From positions 5,580,854-5,644,853 of the forward strand of contig CP093830.1 in assembly GCA_033063855.1 (NCBI GenBank): 64,000 bases of DNA, given 5' to 3'. Shown piece by piece: positions 49,514 to 63,400 of the stretch; the first letter of the stretch is position 1, and every line of letters begins with the position of its first letter. The notes under the pieces were generated by a model. That model worked only from the letters and a program-made list of their open reading frames with translations, had not been told where the DNA came from and searched no databases. The translations under genes and the position numbers were made by a program. The DNA is from Smittia aterrima (Eukaryota > Arthropoda > Insecta > Diptera > Chironomidae).

Positions 49514-51430
49514 CTATTTACGTTTACGATGGCGACTCTTTTCACCGTCGGCAGATGAGGCGCCAGATGATGATCCGCTAATATTATTCTGGGCACGTTC
49601 GACACTCGCTTTGATGCTATTGAGCAGATAACGGAATTGCATTACTTGCATGGCCGTCAATGACGGATCGCTGTATGATTCGAGGTACTTTAGGAATTTT
49701 TCGCCATACTCGAGAGCTTCTGTTGGCGATTTGATATCATCATCTGTGTTCTTATTGTTATTGTTACTATCGTTATGTCCATGGACACTCGAAGCATCAT
49801 CTCCACTCTTTTCTCCATTGTCAGGTGACTGATTCATAAGGGCATCATCCAGTTGGTTCTTTGCCTTCTCCATTTGTCGCTGTTGGTCTTCATCATCGTC
49901 TGTCATCTTTTGATCATCAGCCGGAATTGGTGAAATATTATTAATCGAATCTTCTTCATCGTGATAACCGTTTGATGGTCCATCGTTATGATGATTCGAG
50001 AGATCTTCTGGCTTTGGTGTATCGCTGTCGCCTTCGAGCGTTGGAATGTTGAAATTATTATTGATAGTGTTGTTGTTAATTGCTCCGTTGCCCATTGGAC
50101 TAGACGAAGGCCCTTTCGTCAACTGCGAGTAAAGAATATTCTCATAAGATTCCTTACTTCCTCCAGGAAATCCCATCTTCATATTTTTATCTCCTCCCAT
50201 TAGCGAAGCACCAAAAGTTTTGTACCATTGCCAGAACATAGCTGATTGATTTTTATTTTCATCGGGAGTTCCAAGCGGTGGCGTTGCAGTTGTTGCCGGA
50301 GGGGCTGGCGAGCTCATCTCAGGAGTTGTAGTTTGTGATTGGCCTGATTGATGTTGATGATGTGGTGACGATGTCTTTGGACTAGATGAGCGAGGTGGAA
50401 GTTGTGCTTGATTATAAAGTGAGTTGAATCCCATCATAGCTTGTTGTGATTTCAACCAATAAAAAATAGCATTTTCGTCAGCACCAAGATCCGGTTGTGT
50501 CATTGACTGTTGGACCTTCTTGTATTTGTCGAGCATCGCTCCACGCATGATATCGCTTGATGATGTTTTTTGTTGAAGTTTGGCAAGATTTTTTACAGTC
50601 AACGATGGTTTATCGGATCCGTCAGCTCCGCTCGATGATCTTGGCGATGGAATTGGACTTGTACTGGATTTAACTCGTGGACCACGTTGAGCAGATGAAT
50701 GTGGTGATCCATTGAATCCAGTTAAGCCTGACATTGCAGCGAGAGATGGATTAAGTTGTGCAAGAAGATTCAGGTTCGATGCTATGTCGTTGAAACTTAA
50801 AGCTAATGGGCTTTGGCCAAGACTCGACATGCCAGACAAGTGTGAAAGGCTTGTGAGTGGGGATATGGCGGCCATTGACAATTCAGACTTTGTTGGATCA
50901 TTTTGCTTGTTGTGGTCATTTCCGAAGCCTTTTCCAGACTTTGATAGCGAATTTTTGAGCTCTGCTGATTTGGCGAAAGCACTGAAGTCTGGTGGTTGGA
51001 ATCCACTCAGATTCAAATCGTTGTGATCCATTGATAATCTTTTATCGCCGCCAGAAAGATCCAATCCACCCATCGATGATCTCCCGTTCTTGTAATGCGA
51101 GTAATCGTCGTATTTCATTTTTCCGTTGCCAAAGAGAACAGAATTCTCGAGTTTCAATCGCTTCGAGTCTGGTCCATTGAAGAGATCAGACATCGCTGAC
51201 ATATTCGGATCTTGAAGCTTGTCTGCGTTCTCCAGCGATTGACGTGACATGCAACGAAGTTTATCTTCGTTCTTACACCAACCGCGCAATGTTGATTCGG
51301 GAACGCCAATGTCTCGAGCTACCGAAGCCTTTGATTCACCATCGTGAATGCGTTGGATGGCCATAATTTTATCGCAGGCAGAGAGATGACGCAACGGGCG
51401 CTTGCCTTTGGTAGCGGTTGCCATTTTCAT
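49514..51430 (-). CDS. dan: distal antenna, pipsqueak-type HTH transcription factor
   Basis: This is a nuclear DNA-binding protein of the distal antenna/distal antenna-related family, used in antennal identity, eye and neuroblast temporal patterning. It is a single coding exon of 638 residues. The HTH-psq domain is at about residues 13-60 (LRHLSACDKIMAIQRIHDGE, then VPESTLRGWCKN). Long low-complexity Ser/Pro/Asn-rich linkers follow. A CtBP-type corepressor motif PEDLS lies at about residue 474. A conserved C-terminal helical block lies at about 570-615 (YGEKFLKYLESYSDPSLTAM), and the end is basic (RHRKRK). A second Met at residue 3 is an equally good start. A splice acceptor (CTCATTACAG) ends six bases upstream of the ATG, so the 5' UTR is spliced. 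The frame continues open past the stop (see the separate entry). Confidence 0.95.
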   Translation of the reverse strand: MKMATATKGKRPLRHLSACDKIMAIQRIHDGESKASVARDIGVPESTLRGWCKNEDKLRCMSRQSLENADKLQDPNMSAMSDLFNGPDSKRLKLENSVLFGNGKMKYDDYSHYKNGRSSMGGLDLSGGDKRLSMDHNDLNLSGFQPPDFSAFAKSAELKNSLSKSGKGFGNDHNKQNDPTKSELSMAAISPLTSLSHLSGMSSLGQSPLALSFNDIASNLNLLAQLNPSLAAMSGLTGFNGSPHSSAQRGPRVKSSTSPIPSPRSSSGADGSDKPSLTVKNLAKLQQKTSSSDIMRGAMLDKYKKVQQSMTQPDLGADENAIFYWLKSQQAMMGFNSLYNQAQLPPRSSSPKTSSPHHQHQSGQSQTTTPEMSSPAPPATTATPPLGTPDENKNQSAMFWQWYKTFGASLMGGDKNMKMGFPGGSKESYENILYSQLTKGPSSSPMGNGAINNNTINNNFNIPTLEGDSDTPKPEDLSNHHNDGPSNGYHDEEDSINNISPIPADDQKMTDDDEDQQRQMEKAKNQLDDALMNQSPDNGEKSGDDASSVHGHNDSNNNNKNTDDDIKSPTEALEYGEKFLKYLESYSDPSLTAMQVMQFRYLLNSIKASVERAQNNISGSSSGASSADGEKSRHRKRK

Positions 51431-54400
51431 GGGACCTGTAATGAGAAGAAATAGAAGAGAAATTAAGAAACATTTCCACGAGTTTTCTTGTTTACAAATT
51501 ATCTCCCAGACATCATTTAACCGGCCTCAACATAAAAAGCTCCTTATGTGCCTTACTTTTATTGCATCTCAAATAAAAATTCATCTAAAGCAAAAACGAA
51601 TAAAGCAAAGTAATAAATCGTCTGCGAGCTTCCCCCTCCGCCAAATTCGTCAGTGAAACCCTACAATATTCTGTTTTATTGTTGACGCAAAAAAAAGAGA
51701 AAATCCCGAACTTCAGCCACGTGCTTGGTAAAGAATGTGAAATAAAAATCAGAGAGAGTTTCGTGGTGGGGAAGTCGTCTCTCTCGATTTCCCCTCGTCG
51801 CACAGACACAAACGCGAAAAATGCATTCTCGAGAGAAGAAAAAAAGAAATGTTGCATTCTTCTTTCGTGTATTTTCCTTTTTTTCGCATCGCACATTTTC
51901 TGAATATTTTTTTTTGTGTGTTAACTTTCATTTTTATTACTACATTTTTTTTGCGCTGCATTCGGCGTCTGTCGTAAAAAATTATAAACTCCAGACTCAT
52001 ACTCCGATGATAAAGACAAGAAGAGGAGTTCGCTCGTCAGCAGCCGGCGCGTGAATTTACGTTGATGCTCTTCGCGCGATTGCTCTTGAAAGAACGTTGC
52101 GAGTGTTTGCTTTAAACGTGGGCGACAATTGATGGATAACTAATTAGCGGTTCGATTGATCGACGGAGGAAAATTATTTTTGGCAATGGAAAATTTATTT
52201 TTCTAAATTCTTCTAGGAATCAATTGATTTGAGTCCTAATTTCGTGAATGAAAAGAAATAGAATTTAATTTAAAATTTCAAACTGATTTCCCTTTTTACA
52301 CAAGAAAACATTTCACGAAAATTTCTAAACGTTTCCGTCACAACAAGCGACGATGGGGGAAAAGCGAGTAAACATTCAACAAGTTGTGAACTTTAGACTA
52401 AAAAAAAAGATCCAAACGTTTTGGAAAAGGAAAAATCTGCGTTCAGGGAAGCTTCCACTAAATAAAAAGTTATGACTCATAAAGAAGGTTTAAACGATGA
52501 CGCACGAGAATTGCTTTTCTCGGGGTTGGAAGATGGCGAGTCTTCCACTTAATTGGATGCCGTTTAATTAGGTTTTAATGACGTTCTTTGGTCAAATGCC
52601 TCAGGTAGAAAAACAACGAGCGAATAACTTCACCCACACATGTCTTAGAATGAAACGCGCTGTCCGCCGGGAGATTGATCGAAACCTTTTTATTTTGGAA
52701 GGCAACGCGAATCTTTTGTCAACACGAGAGCGACCCTTTTTCTCCGGAATTCGATTTCAGGCCTTAGAAGAGTCTTCGCGGATTATAAATTCGTCAATCC
52801 CGACTAACTCTTGCTCCATGCCAATTGGACTTTCTTGATTCACTGCCATTATCCGCATTTTCCGAGGAAATGCTGCGAGGGATTTTTCAATTGTGTTTTT
52901 TTCTTTCTCGTGCTGAGATGAGGATGAAAATAGCGATAAGAAATCAGGCCACGAGTATTTCTTTCTCCCCATTTTTGCACTGACTCATTCTCGACCCGCC
53001 GTGATTGTCGATTAGAGAAATTGGAAATTATTGATTTCGTGTGCTGGTTTTGGCGATACGGATCATCTTGGCATCCATCAAATCGCAAGGCGAGTACAGT
53101 GGAGGAAAAAAAATCTATCAAGGATCGTTTGCCAAGATTTTTCTAGTGCGATGGGAAAATTTAATAAAAGCGTCACGTGGAATTCTGGGAAATCTTTGAA
53201 ATTCTAAGAGAAATATTTTGATTGATTCTCACACGCGTCGCAGAAAATTCCTCCACGAGGCGGAATCACTTTCTTATCACTTTAAAATAACATTTTGTTG
53301 TTGTATTTACCGTTCTTCTGCGAAATAAAATTTCGGTAGTCGATGTGCTGTTGGTAATCCACAATTAAGCCGTTTAAGTTATCCAGTGTTCACAAAATCA
53401 TGTGAGAACAAAGTCTCACAAACCACTTTTTGTTTAAAAATGTTTTAATATCTTGTATCCTTGTCAGCGAGGCGCTGCAGTGTGTGCTTTGATATCGCTT
53501 TAATCCTTTTTTCACACTTTGCTGATCACTTAATTTCTCCTTTTCACCGCCGCGCGTTTCACAGCCGCACGCGCTTTTTATTTATTCTTTGTACCTTTTC
53601 TGATTAGCAAACACAAAAGATGTGAAAACAAAAGCAGCAAATTTTTTTTTGGTTGAACGAACGAAGGAAGTTTTGTTAATCCTTTCACTTGTGATTCGCT
53701 AATTATTCGACGATCGTTTTAGTTATAATCTCACATCTTATTCCTTCTCAGAAACTTTAGAAGAATTCAAAACAAAAAAAAGTTTACGAGACGCGACTTG
53801 TTCGTTCAACGGTTCAACACTGAATGAGACGATTTTTTGTGCTGTGGTGTGATTCTTTCGCCTTGTGTCTCCTTTCCTGCAATGTTTATTTTTTCTGCGT
53901 CCGTCGTCTTTCTGTCGGTGTGGTCGTGCTGCTACACTAACACGCGAGCATGCGGGAGATTCACGGCTTGCAATTTTTTTTCGCTTTTTCTTTTCAACTT
54001 TTCTTTGAATTTTCGGTTTTTAACTTTTTCTTCTCCTTTTTTTTTGTTTATGTGTGTTTCATCCTCCAACACGTTGCTGCTGCTACAATGCAGATCAGAA
54101 CATCTGTTTTGTATTTTCGTTATGTGCGTTCGTTCTCAGCGGATTTCTTTTTTGGTGGAAATCAAATTTATTTCCCAACGATTTTTCTGTTTTGACTTTC
54201 GAGATTAAATATTTTTGCACAATTTCAAAAGTTGATAAAATAATTTTTTTTATTTCGTTCGACTCCTTAAAGACAATTCTCCAAAAATCTTCAATTTCTT
54301 AATCTTTCAAAAACGCCGAATATAAATTTTCCTTTTGATACTCTCGCGGAGACGAAAACTGTTTCGTGTCCTTCCACTTCGAACGGTTTGCGATTTCTGG

Positions 54401-57400
54401 CAAGCGATACACTGCGGAGAGAAGCGGAAAGAAGAAAAGAAGCACACATCACATCAAAACCGAAATTCGAGAAAATCCTCCCGATATATTTTTGCGAAGA
54501 ATGAAGAAACAAACCTTCCATCTATCCAGTTGCCTTTTTATGTATGTAATCTTCTTCCCTTCTTCTTGCCCCGTTTTGTTTTCGTTGTTGTATAAGCAAC
54601 GTACACACGCTCTCGCTGTACTACAGCGGACCCGAAGGCACGGGCGACTTTTTCGGGGAGGAAGAGAGCGGAAAAGCAGCAGCCAAGCACATTTTCTTCG
54701 GCTTGCAGGGCGGTAGAGTGGGCCACGACAGTACATAAGGAAAACTACACACATCACAATAAATTTCCTTCTCTTTGATTGTTAGCTGTGTGTGTGTGAG
54801 TGCCCACTAGCCATCTCGCGATAATAAATTGCTTCAACAAGAGAAACACGATGTTGTTGCCAAACGGGGGAGTTTGAGGGGTGGCCGAGGAAGAGAAGAT
54901 GTGAATTTTCTATTTTGTGGGCGATCGGGAGTGGGCTGAGTGAGATGTGAATACGCGAGGTTGAGATGAGGATGGAAATTATAGAAAATTTTCCTCGCTT
55001 TTCTCGAGTCCGAGGCGAGATGTGTGTAGCTGTGGGAGGCACGCGTGTATGGAATGAGACGGGTCGAGAGCGTGTGTTGTTACTGCTGTTGTTCAACGTC
55101 AACCTCCGACGACCCTTTCAGTTGAAAACTATTTTAGCTTTTGCCTCGATGATAAGACAGAGATGAAAAACTCTAAAGTTTACACACATGGCAAAAGGGA
55201 ACATTTGAGTGTGGGGCATTCAAGTTTTAATGAAACGATTTTCTTCATAGCGAAAGGACTGAGTAGCGTTACTAAAGATGTCGCTTCATTTGCCTACACT
55301 ACTTCATCTTCGGCCATTGGTCATCTACGTCTTGATTTCGCTACTTTTGTCGCACTGCGCTCCGTCTATGGATTATTGATTTTCTCCCTCCTCCACTGAA
55401 CTCGCAAGCAACGAAAGCGCCACAAGCAAAAGCAACCCTTTTTTGCCGCTTTTCCGCGATTTCCACCCCGCTGAGATCTTTCGCTCGCTCGCGTGTGTTG
55501 GTCATCGAGTTGAGAACTTCTCGTTAGGGTGGCGAGAGGAGGAAAGGGAATTATCGTCCACACATGTGTGTATAAAGCTCTGCTCTTAAGATATGTTTTC
55601 TGTTCTCCATTTCTCGTCGCTGCTGCTGCTGCTTTATGTACGTTGCTCGTATGAATTTATGAAGAAAATCGGATTCGGGCTTCTATGTACTTTTCGTGAA
55701 GTTTTCTTCATTTCGGACTGGAGAAAATTTCCTCGACCTTCTCTTCCCTTCGTCTTCTTTCGCTCGCCGCTTGACCCCACCGACATATTCAAACAAAACT
55801 GGACCGCAATTTAAATTTTCGAAAATTCTTGCCGTCTCGCTCTGGTTGAATTTTGGAAAAGCAGTTTTTCTTCTTGTCTTACACGAGCGTTGCGAATGGC
55901 GACGACGAAAAATGGGCGGGTGAGAGAAATGAAATAGTTTTTGCCTCTTGCCGGTTTTAATTAATCTTCCGAAACTCTTGACCAGGCCCCAACTTCAGTT
56001 CTGGACTTGACGCAGCGACGAGGAAGGCAACGCGAACGCGATTTTCAAGTCCTCATGAGATCAAGAGACGAAAAGAAAAGCGGCAGCAGCAACTGCAGGA
56101 AAATGAATTTTCTTCCTTCTTCTCATCGAAAAAAATGTGAAGCATGTGAGGCGAACGAGCTGGAGGGTGGGAAAACATTCTTTTTTTGCGCTAACTCGAC
56201 TCGAGTCCATCATGATGAAGTTTTTTTTCGGGTGTGAGACGACGAAATTCTGGATTTCTTGCAATTTCTTCAATCACGAAAGCGAAGGAACAAAAAAAAT
56301 GAAATAACAGCGAGATTCGTTGGCATCGCTGAATCTTAAGAAGGAAAAGGTAGCGGAGAGGGGGAGTGGTGGCATTTGCAGTGACATTTCTCTTGATGAC
56401 GATGGAGAAAAACATTTCTTTTTTCATCCACGACTTCTTCAGCCACGGCAAGCAAAACGATGTCAAGGAGATGAAGAAATGCGATGCGATTTTAGTTTTT
56501 TTTCCGCGACAGTCTCGAGGTAAAGGAAAATTTATGATGGAGACGTTGGAAACATTCCAGGTTGATTTCTCTCGTTTCTTTCGAAACAAGCGGGTGGCGG
56601 ACTCTTGCGCCAGAGTCTGAGTAACCGTTAACTCTTTTGTTATTCATTTTATGAAACTTTCCCGGGCAATTTTCAAGAAGGGTTTTCATCGAAATAAAAA
56701 AATATGAAAAATCTCCCAAGAGGATGGAACCGGCTACTTTCTCAGTAAACTTCCAACTCTCCCTTCCTTTAATGTAAAACCCCTTAGACACACGAGCACA
56801 TGTGTACGATGAAGGTGGATTGAAAATCAGAAGAAGTTAAGAGTGGACGTCAAGACCAGAAGCGAAAGGGTTTCACGATCGTAAAAAAAACTTCTTTTTT
56901 TTCGATTTATGAATTGCTGTTCGATTTGTGGGAGGAAATCGATTGAAATCATTTATGAAAACTCTCAATCAACTAGTCACCCTATCCTCTCTATCTACAC
57001 ACAAAAGTAGTTACCCCCATCACAAAGGAAACTAATGACGACTCGAGCCGAAAAAATGACAACATCAGCATCTCTATCTTTGCGTTTGATGATAGCAACG
57101 TCTCTCATCGCACTTTGTTCATGAGGAAAATTATTCTCCCCCGCAAAAATTGTGTAAATGAAAATATCTGATGGCGTTTCAGTGAACATACGAGGCGAAA
57201 AAAGGTTCGCTCTCCATGTACGGTCGATAAAAAAACACGACAACGACGACGATTTTCTTAAACAGTCCGGACCTTGTAGGAGAGAAAAGCGAGAAGCGCA
57301 AAAAGGAAAATCACCAGAGGGGTTCTTTGCCATATCTCCCGCGAAAATAGCTTTCCCTACATCCGATGTATGCTGCTTTGGTTCTCTTCTCCATGTGTGA

Positions 57401-60400
57401 AGAAGCGAGGAACGTGAACTCAGAGAAAAGAGGGTCATTTTCACGAAAGGATAAGAACGTGGGGTGGTGATTTGAGCCATGTTCGTCGTCGTTGTTGTTA
57501 CTCACACTCCGCATCGTCCTCGCGTCCTTTCAGTCATCAGTGCTTTTTGTATGTGCGAGCGAAAATAGACGAGAGACGAGTGATGGAAGATAAGGGAAAG
57601 AAAACCTTGGGTTCCGCTGGGACTAAACGAGAACGACATTCTCTGCAGAAATTATCCAACGAAAATCTATTCCCTTCGCTTCAATCCATGCATGACGATG
57701 CTCGGATGTGTGTAAAGAAACATTTTTTTTTCACTTTCTCCTCGAGAAGAGTTTATGCATTCGAAAAGAAAAATAGTGAAGCGAGAAAATCTTCTCTGTC
57801 CATGCGAGGATGAAATTTACTTAACATCACTTCACTCGTGTTTATATTCACTCGCTTAGGTGGGTCGTGTTATTGTAGGCGAGAAGATTCCCGCAGATAA
57901 TCGACTTTGCATGTCGAGCTGATGATAAAAAGTTTTAATTTTCGTCTCTGGACATATGACGACGAGCTTGTCCTTCCTTCCTTCATGGGCCAGTCCAAAG
58001 TTGTTGTGAGTTACTTAAAGGATGTACGTACACGTTATGCGGGCCCCTGAGGTGTAATAAATTCGATAAATTCTCCGTAGTCGAGGCTTAATACGCTCTA
58101 GCCCTGAAAACACTCGTAAATCATCTCGGGCGGTGGTGTGAATGGCTTCATCGACGACGATGATGATAAGGAAGGAGATCGAGATGGGACATTCTCTAGA
58201 ACATTCTCTCATGAACTAGTTTGATCAAACGATTACACCCCGATTGGGACGGAGAACCACTCGAATGTTTATTTGTGCATAAAACTTGTCATAAATCATG
58301 CAATTTTATGATGTTTTAATGAAAGTCGACAGGAAAATTATTGGCTTTCGAAGTTCAACAACAGCGAGTGATTCGGGGAGGATCGATCAAGAGAGACGGA
58401 AGAAATCAATTAATAAAATCTTTGGTTTACCCTCATAAATCCGAAGGTCCTTAAGTAGGAATAATTTCAGGTTTTATGTCTTTGAACTGTTGCACAATCG
58501 TTTCACGAAACGTAAAACTGTTTTCTTGTGCGATTTTTATGGAAAAATCATAAACCGAAATTCCCATTAAACAAACTGTTCGCTTTACGCAGCCGAGTTT
58601 TAGGGGCATCTTCTCGGAAATTGCTTTGCTTTGAGTATGGTGCCTCGCGAAGGGTCTCTGGGAATATTCCATGAAAAAACAGATGAAAAATAAACTACAT
58701 TGCATTTACCTTCAAACTTCATTGTAAATACTTTTCGCTTTATTTCTTCACAAGAAATGCGTCGTCGTTCGTTGTTGTCAGGTAGGAAATTGTTGCGCTT
58801 TGCTGTTTATTTTGCATCGAGTTCGATATTCGTGATTTGTGATGTTCCATGACAGTCGAACGAAGGAACAAGAAGAAGGGCAAAAGAAGCGTAATTTAGA
58901 GACTTCTTGTGTGTTTGTCGAGTTACTGAAATGTGAAAAATGCGTTTGCGAAACGAGAAGTCGAGAGAGTCATAAATTTAAAATCAAGAGAAAACTGAAT
59001 GAGACAAATTTCTTTTAATGATTTTCACCGAAAAAAAAGGAATCGGGATCGAGAAGAATAGAAATGATTTCTGTCGCTAACAATGGCATAGTCGTCGGGA
59101 TGAAGTGAAATGTGCAGTTGAATGGAGGCCAATTTTCTACACGAAATCATAAATTTCCACTCTTCTCGAGACTATTGAATCGGAATCAATTCCGCTGCGA
59201 CTCACCAGAAGATCTGAAAGGGATTCGAATGCAGTGATTCATCCAATCGCGGCGAGAGACTATCAGGAAACATCTGTTCACCATAAACAACAAAGCGACG
59301 AACTTAGACAAAAGAAGTTTTGTGCATCGACGCCACCGCCGTCGCTGATCATCGCATCTTGACGACAACAAAAAAAAATTCATTTAATTCGATCGCGTTC
59401 TTTTCTTCAATTTATTCTTTTGAGGTCAGACAATCGTCTCCACATCCTTCCTTCGGTGTTGAAACCCTCGTGCGCTTTCTGATTATCGCAGCTTGACATA
59501 TCACGGGCATTGCATTCAAGAGTCACACGATGCATAATTTTTAAGAGGACGAAGATGGTTATCAATTCCCGAGAAGAAATGATTTGTCAGTGTCATCGTC
59601 GCTCGATTCTTCCTCTTTCAACGGATTATGCACAACATTCGTTACGTTGATGAATCGTGAGCCTCCGGTTCGAGATCTTTTTTCGTTCATGACCGTTGGT
59701 ATCGTGTTCTTGCCTTTTCGAGGTCTTCTCCTATTCAATAGAATATGTTGACGTTGTTTCCTTTTTTTGGAATGAAAGAAAATGGTCGAGAATGTTCATT
59801 TCAAGAAATTGCGTAGTTTGCTTCCTTGAAGGTTGTTTCACTGCTTTTATGATTGAGAGAGTGATGTCGCCGATTGCTTTTCCGTAATAAAAACTCGCGC
59901 CACTATGACATGAAAATATTTTTTTCATCGTAAACACTTCTCGCTCCCCCTTCCTTCGATTTTAAATTTCATCAGAAATGTTTTTCATTTTCAAAACCGC
60001 TTTAAGCGTGGAAAAGCTTTTCGCGTGTTTGCTGTTTACGTGATAAGAAATGAGTTATGAAGAAAGATGTTAAACTTACTTCTGAGAATTGCAACAATCT
60101 GATGACTAATAAACGGTCGAAACTCTCTTCAACATGTGCCAACTCGACTCGCCTTTAGTTCTCATGTTGCGTTTCGCATATTTCCTTTTTTTCTATCCTT
60201 CGATGTTAATGTTATTCTTAGATTCTTTTTGTTATCTTTTGACGGTTGTTATTCATCGATACCCATAAAGGATGATGGAGGGACTTCGGGTATGGGCAAA
60301 TGATGATGTGCATTGTGAAAATAGCAAAACTAAATTCCCTTGCGACGGGGATCGAACTTTCTAAAGAAATTTATGAAGCAACGAGAATTTACAACTCCAT

Positions 60401-63400
60401 TAACCGTGCTAAAATCATAAATTTCTTCAACCCCGAGACCATTTCCGTCACTCAATTGTTCGTCAACATGCATTTCACATTTCTTTCTCTGACATCGCCG
60501 TCTCCCTGTTTCGCATTTCTCATTTTCCAGCCTCGATAATCCCACTGATGAAAGATTCGAACTACCTGCAAATCTCCGACGAAGCAATAATCGTAAATCT
60601 TTCTAAGCACTGAGAGTAAGTTCTTGAAACTCTGCGTCGCTCAAGGAAATTATGAAGAAAGTAATCCAAACATCAAATAAATAACAGCAATAATCATAAA
60701 TAAACAGAAAGCGTTTTCTCCCCGCGTTGCTACAAAGCGCAACAGCAGAACTGCAAATCGCCTTAAAAAATTCAATTTCCTTTCAACTGCGACTTCTTAA
60801 ATCAAACTTCTTAATTGCTTTCGATCCCATTTAACCCCTTTTACCTCGGAGACAGTCATCTAATCCATGTGAACACGACAATGCACGCGGTCTTGTTTTT
60901 CCGCTTGACTGAAACTCGATCGCGATTAAGGAAGCGACTGCGACGATCGTAAAAAAGAAGTGAAAAAAGATTCTTCCCTCGATGACGATAAATGGTTTTG
61001 TAAATTATCCATCAAAACAAAAGTAAACAAAAACAAATTAAATTTCTTACTGACGAACGAACAATGAAATGCAAATGTGCGTCTGAATCGTAAATTTAAC
61101 TTCCAACCGAACCTGAAAGGATCATCTTTGTAGCGGAATGTCGAGGTGGCCCGTGAAGAGAAACACGAATGAAATATGAATTTAATTTGCCTGCCTCTTC
61201 CTCACTTTCCATTTCACGACGAACGATGATGGGAATGAGGTTGACATCGAATGAAAAAAAAACCTGAAATCACTTTCCTTTACCTCTTTCCGTTCTTTTT
61301 CCCCGTGAGCCCTTTGATGTCAATTAAGATTCCCTCCTTTCTCAGCCGTCCCGAATCAAAATCGCAGTTCAAAATTGTAAATCATTCTCGGGTGATGTTA
61401 TGCTCGCATTGTATTCATTGCACTTTTTTGCCCCGTCGAATCGAGAAGCTAAATGAATGCAAAGCCCATAAATTGGCCTGAAGAAGGCAAACGATCGAGG
61501 GCACCCTTTCCCGAGCGAGTAAGAGACAGGGAAATTGTCTTAGAAAGAAAGTTTTTGTTTGGCCGTCAAGAAAAAATCAAAATGTGCAATTAAGTTGTTT
61601 TTTCCTTTGGTCTTCTGCTTTCACGTTCGTCTATTGCGATCCCATGAAAAGATAAAATGCAAGTCTCGAAAAGGCCAAAAAGGATAAAGAAACGATTTTT
61701 TTCGATGAACATTTGGAGAAGAAAAAAAATCTGAAAGACTTTTCTAATTGTGCGCATAAATTTTTAAGTCAAATCGAGACTTTCTTGTGAAGGAAAATGA
61801 GAAAAACAAGTTTTTCCTCGCCGCTAACACGGAAAAGCGTTGCAGGCATGTCGTTTAATTAAAATGATTCTGCAAGAGATAAAAAAAACTTCTTTTCGTG
61901 TCTGATGAGAAACGTTCTAAAGAGAAAAGACTTCAATCTTTCATTGACCCCAGGAAAATCTCGCTGGCGTCCACGTTCAATTAAAAGTCTGCGAGTTTCT
62001 TGAAGTGTCTGTGGCTTACGTATGAGCCAACCCTAAACAAACAGCTTGTACTTTCGAAATCTTTTTCGCCACATAATCCGCTAAACATGAACAAGTCATC
62101 ACGAACGGGCGCGGAACTTTATTAAACTTCAATACAATTTAATCCTATTAAGAGTTATGACAGCAAGTTCGAGTAAACTTAACAAGGAGAGGTAAGAAAA
62201 CTGGTTGCTCGCTCGATTATTAAATTCACATTAAATGCTAAAGCATTTTCAATTCGTTATGAAGATCTCGTTATTATTTCCCTCAACCGATACAATGTAA
62301 ATAATAATTTTTTTACTTGAACCCATGTCAAGAGCGTTTTTGTTGTTAATTTTTACATGGAGTTGAAAGGTTTGCGTCAGCTTGCCAGGCGCGCTAAGAA
62401 ACATTCTTTAATTTCTGTAGTTGCAAACGTGATTTCGATTTGTTTCTGTTGAAAAATTCATTCAACCCTTTAACGATTCACATCATTCGAGAGTGGCACT
62501 CGCAGAGTGCAATGAAGTCCATGATTCGGAGGAAGTCACAAAGTGATTTGGCGAAAGCTCTTTTGTATTTGGATTCTTTTTTTTTTATTTTATCATCGAG
62601 AAAAGCTCTCGTGGCTCTTTTATGTGCTTTCAGTTCACGAAGTACTGCGAGGGAAGAGGAATGAGAGACGTTAAATATTTACATAAAAGTTGTAACACAA
62701 AAAAATCCATTCATAAAATGAGGAATGCAACAAGTTGTGTTTTTTCACAATCAACAGTACATAAAGACCAGATTACATAAAAGTATTTTTATTTATTTTT
62801 CCATTTTATTATTTTTTCTCTTTCTCTTCGTCTCATCCTCGTTGAGGAAAAAAGTTTCGTATTGTTTTGTTTACTGAATGAAAAATTGCGATGATGTCCT
62901 CGACCTTTAGAGTCGTTTTCAGATGAATGAGATTTTATCGATGATTGCAATGATTAAAATCTATTGTTTTCAGTAATCAAAGTAAAGCTTAGTTTTTAAA
63001 GTCAAAGGTTGCATCCTTTCTTTTTTGTCGTCTGCTGAAACCAGCTAATTGAGTTAATGAATTCCTTTGAAGTTGTTGTAAAATAATAAGAAGTCAGAAA
63101 TCATTCCATTCATCGAGCTTTTGAATTGCAGACTACTTAATGAGACTGCTTAAGAAATCTTATTTCAATTAAGTTTTTCTTGGATTCGAGAAAGCTCTGA
63201 GTTTATTTTTATTCATCGACCAGGGCACAAATGATAAAGCCGGAGACCAGTGAAAACATATCGAGTTATATCATCATAACGAACGTGTTTTGCTTTTGCA
63301 GTTTCTATCGTTGGATGCGAAATGGACAAAGTTTCTTCCATCGTCGTCGTCGTCGACGTTGCTCGAAGAGATCTCTTCGCCGTCGTCGTCGTTCTCGACC

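Noticed and set aside
51585..57813. Dense cluster of open frames on both strands
   Set aside because: They are caused by purine/pyrimidine-biased tracts that lack stops. They are overlapping, short, Phe/Ser- or Lys/Arg-rich and without motifs.
60340..60420. tRNA-like B-box (GTTCGATCCC on the minus strand)
   Set aside because: No matching A-box or cloverleaf stems could be built around it.
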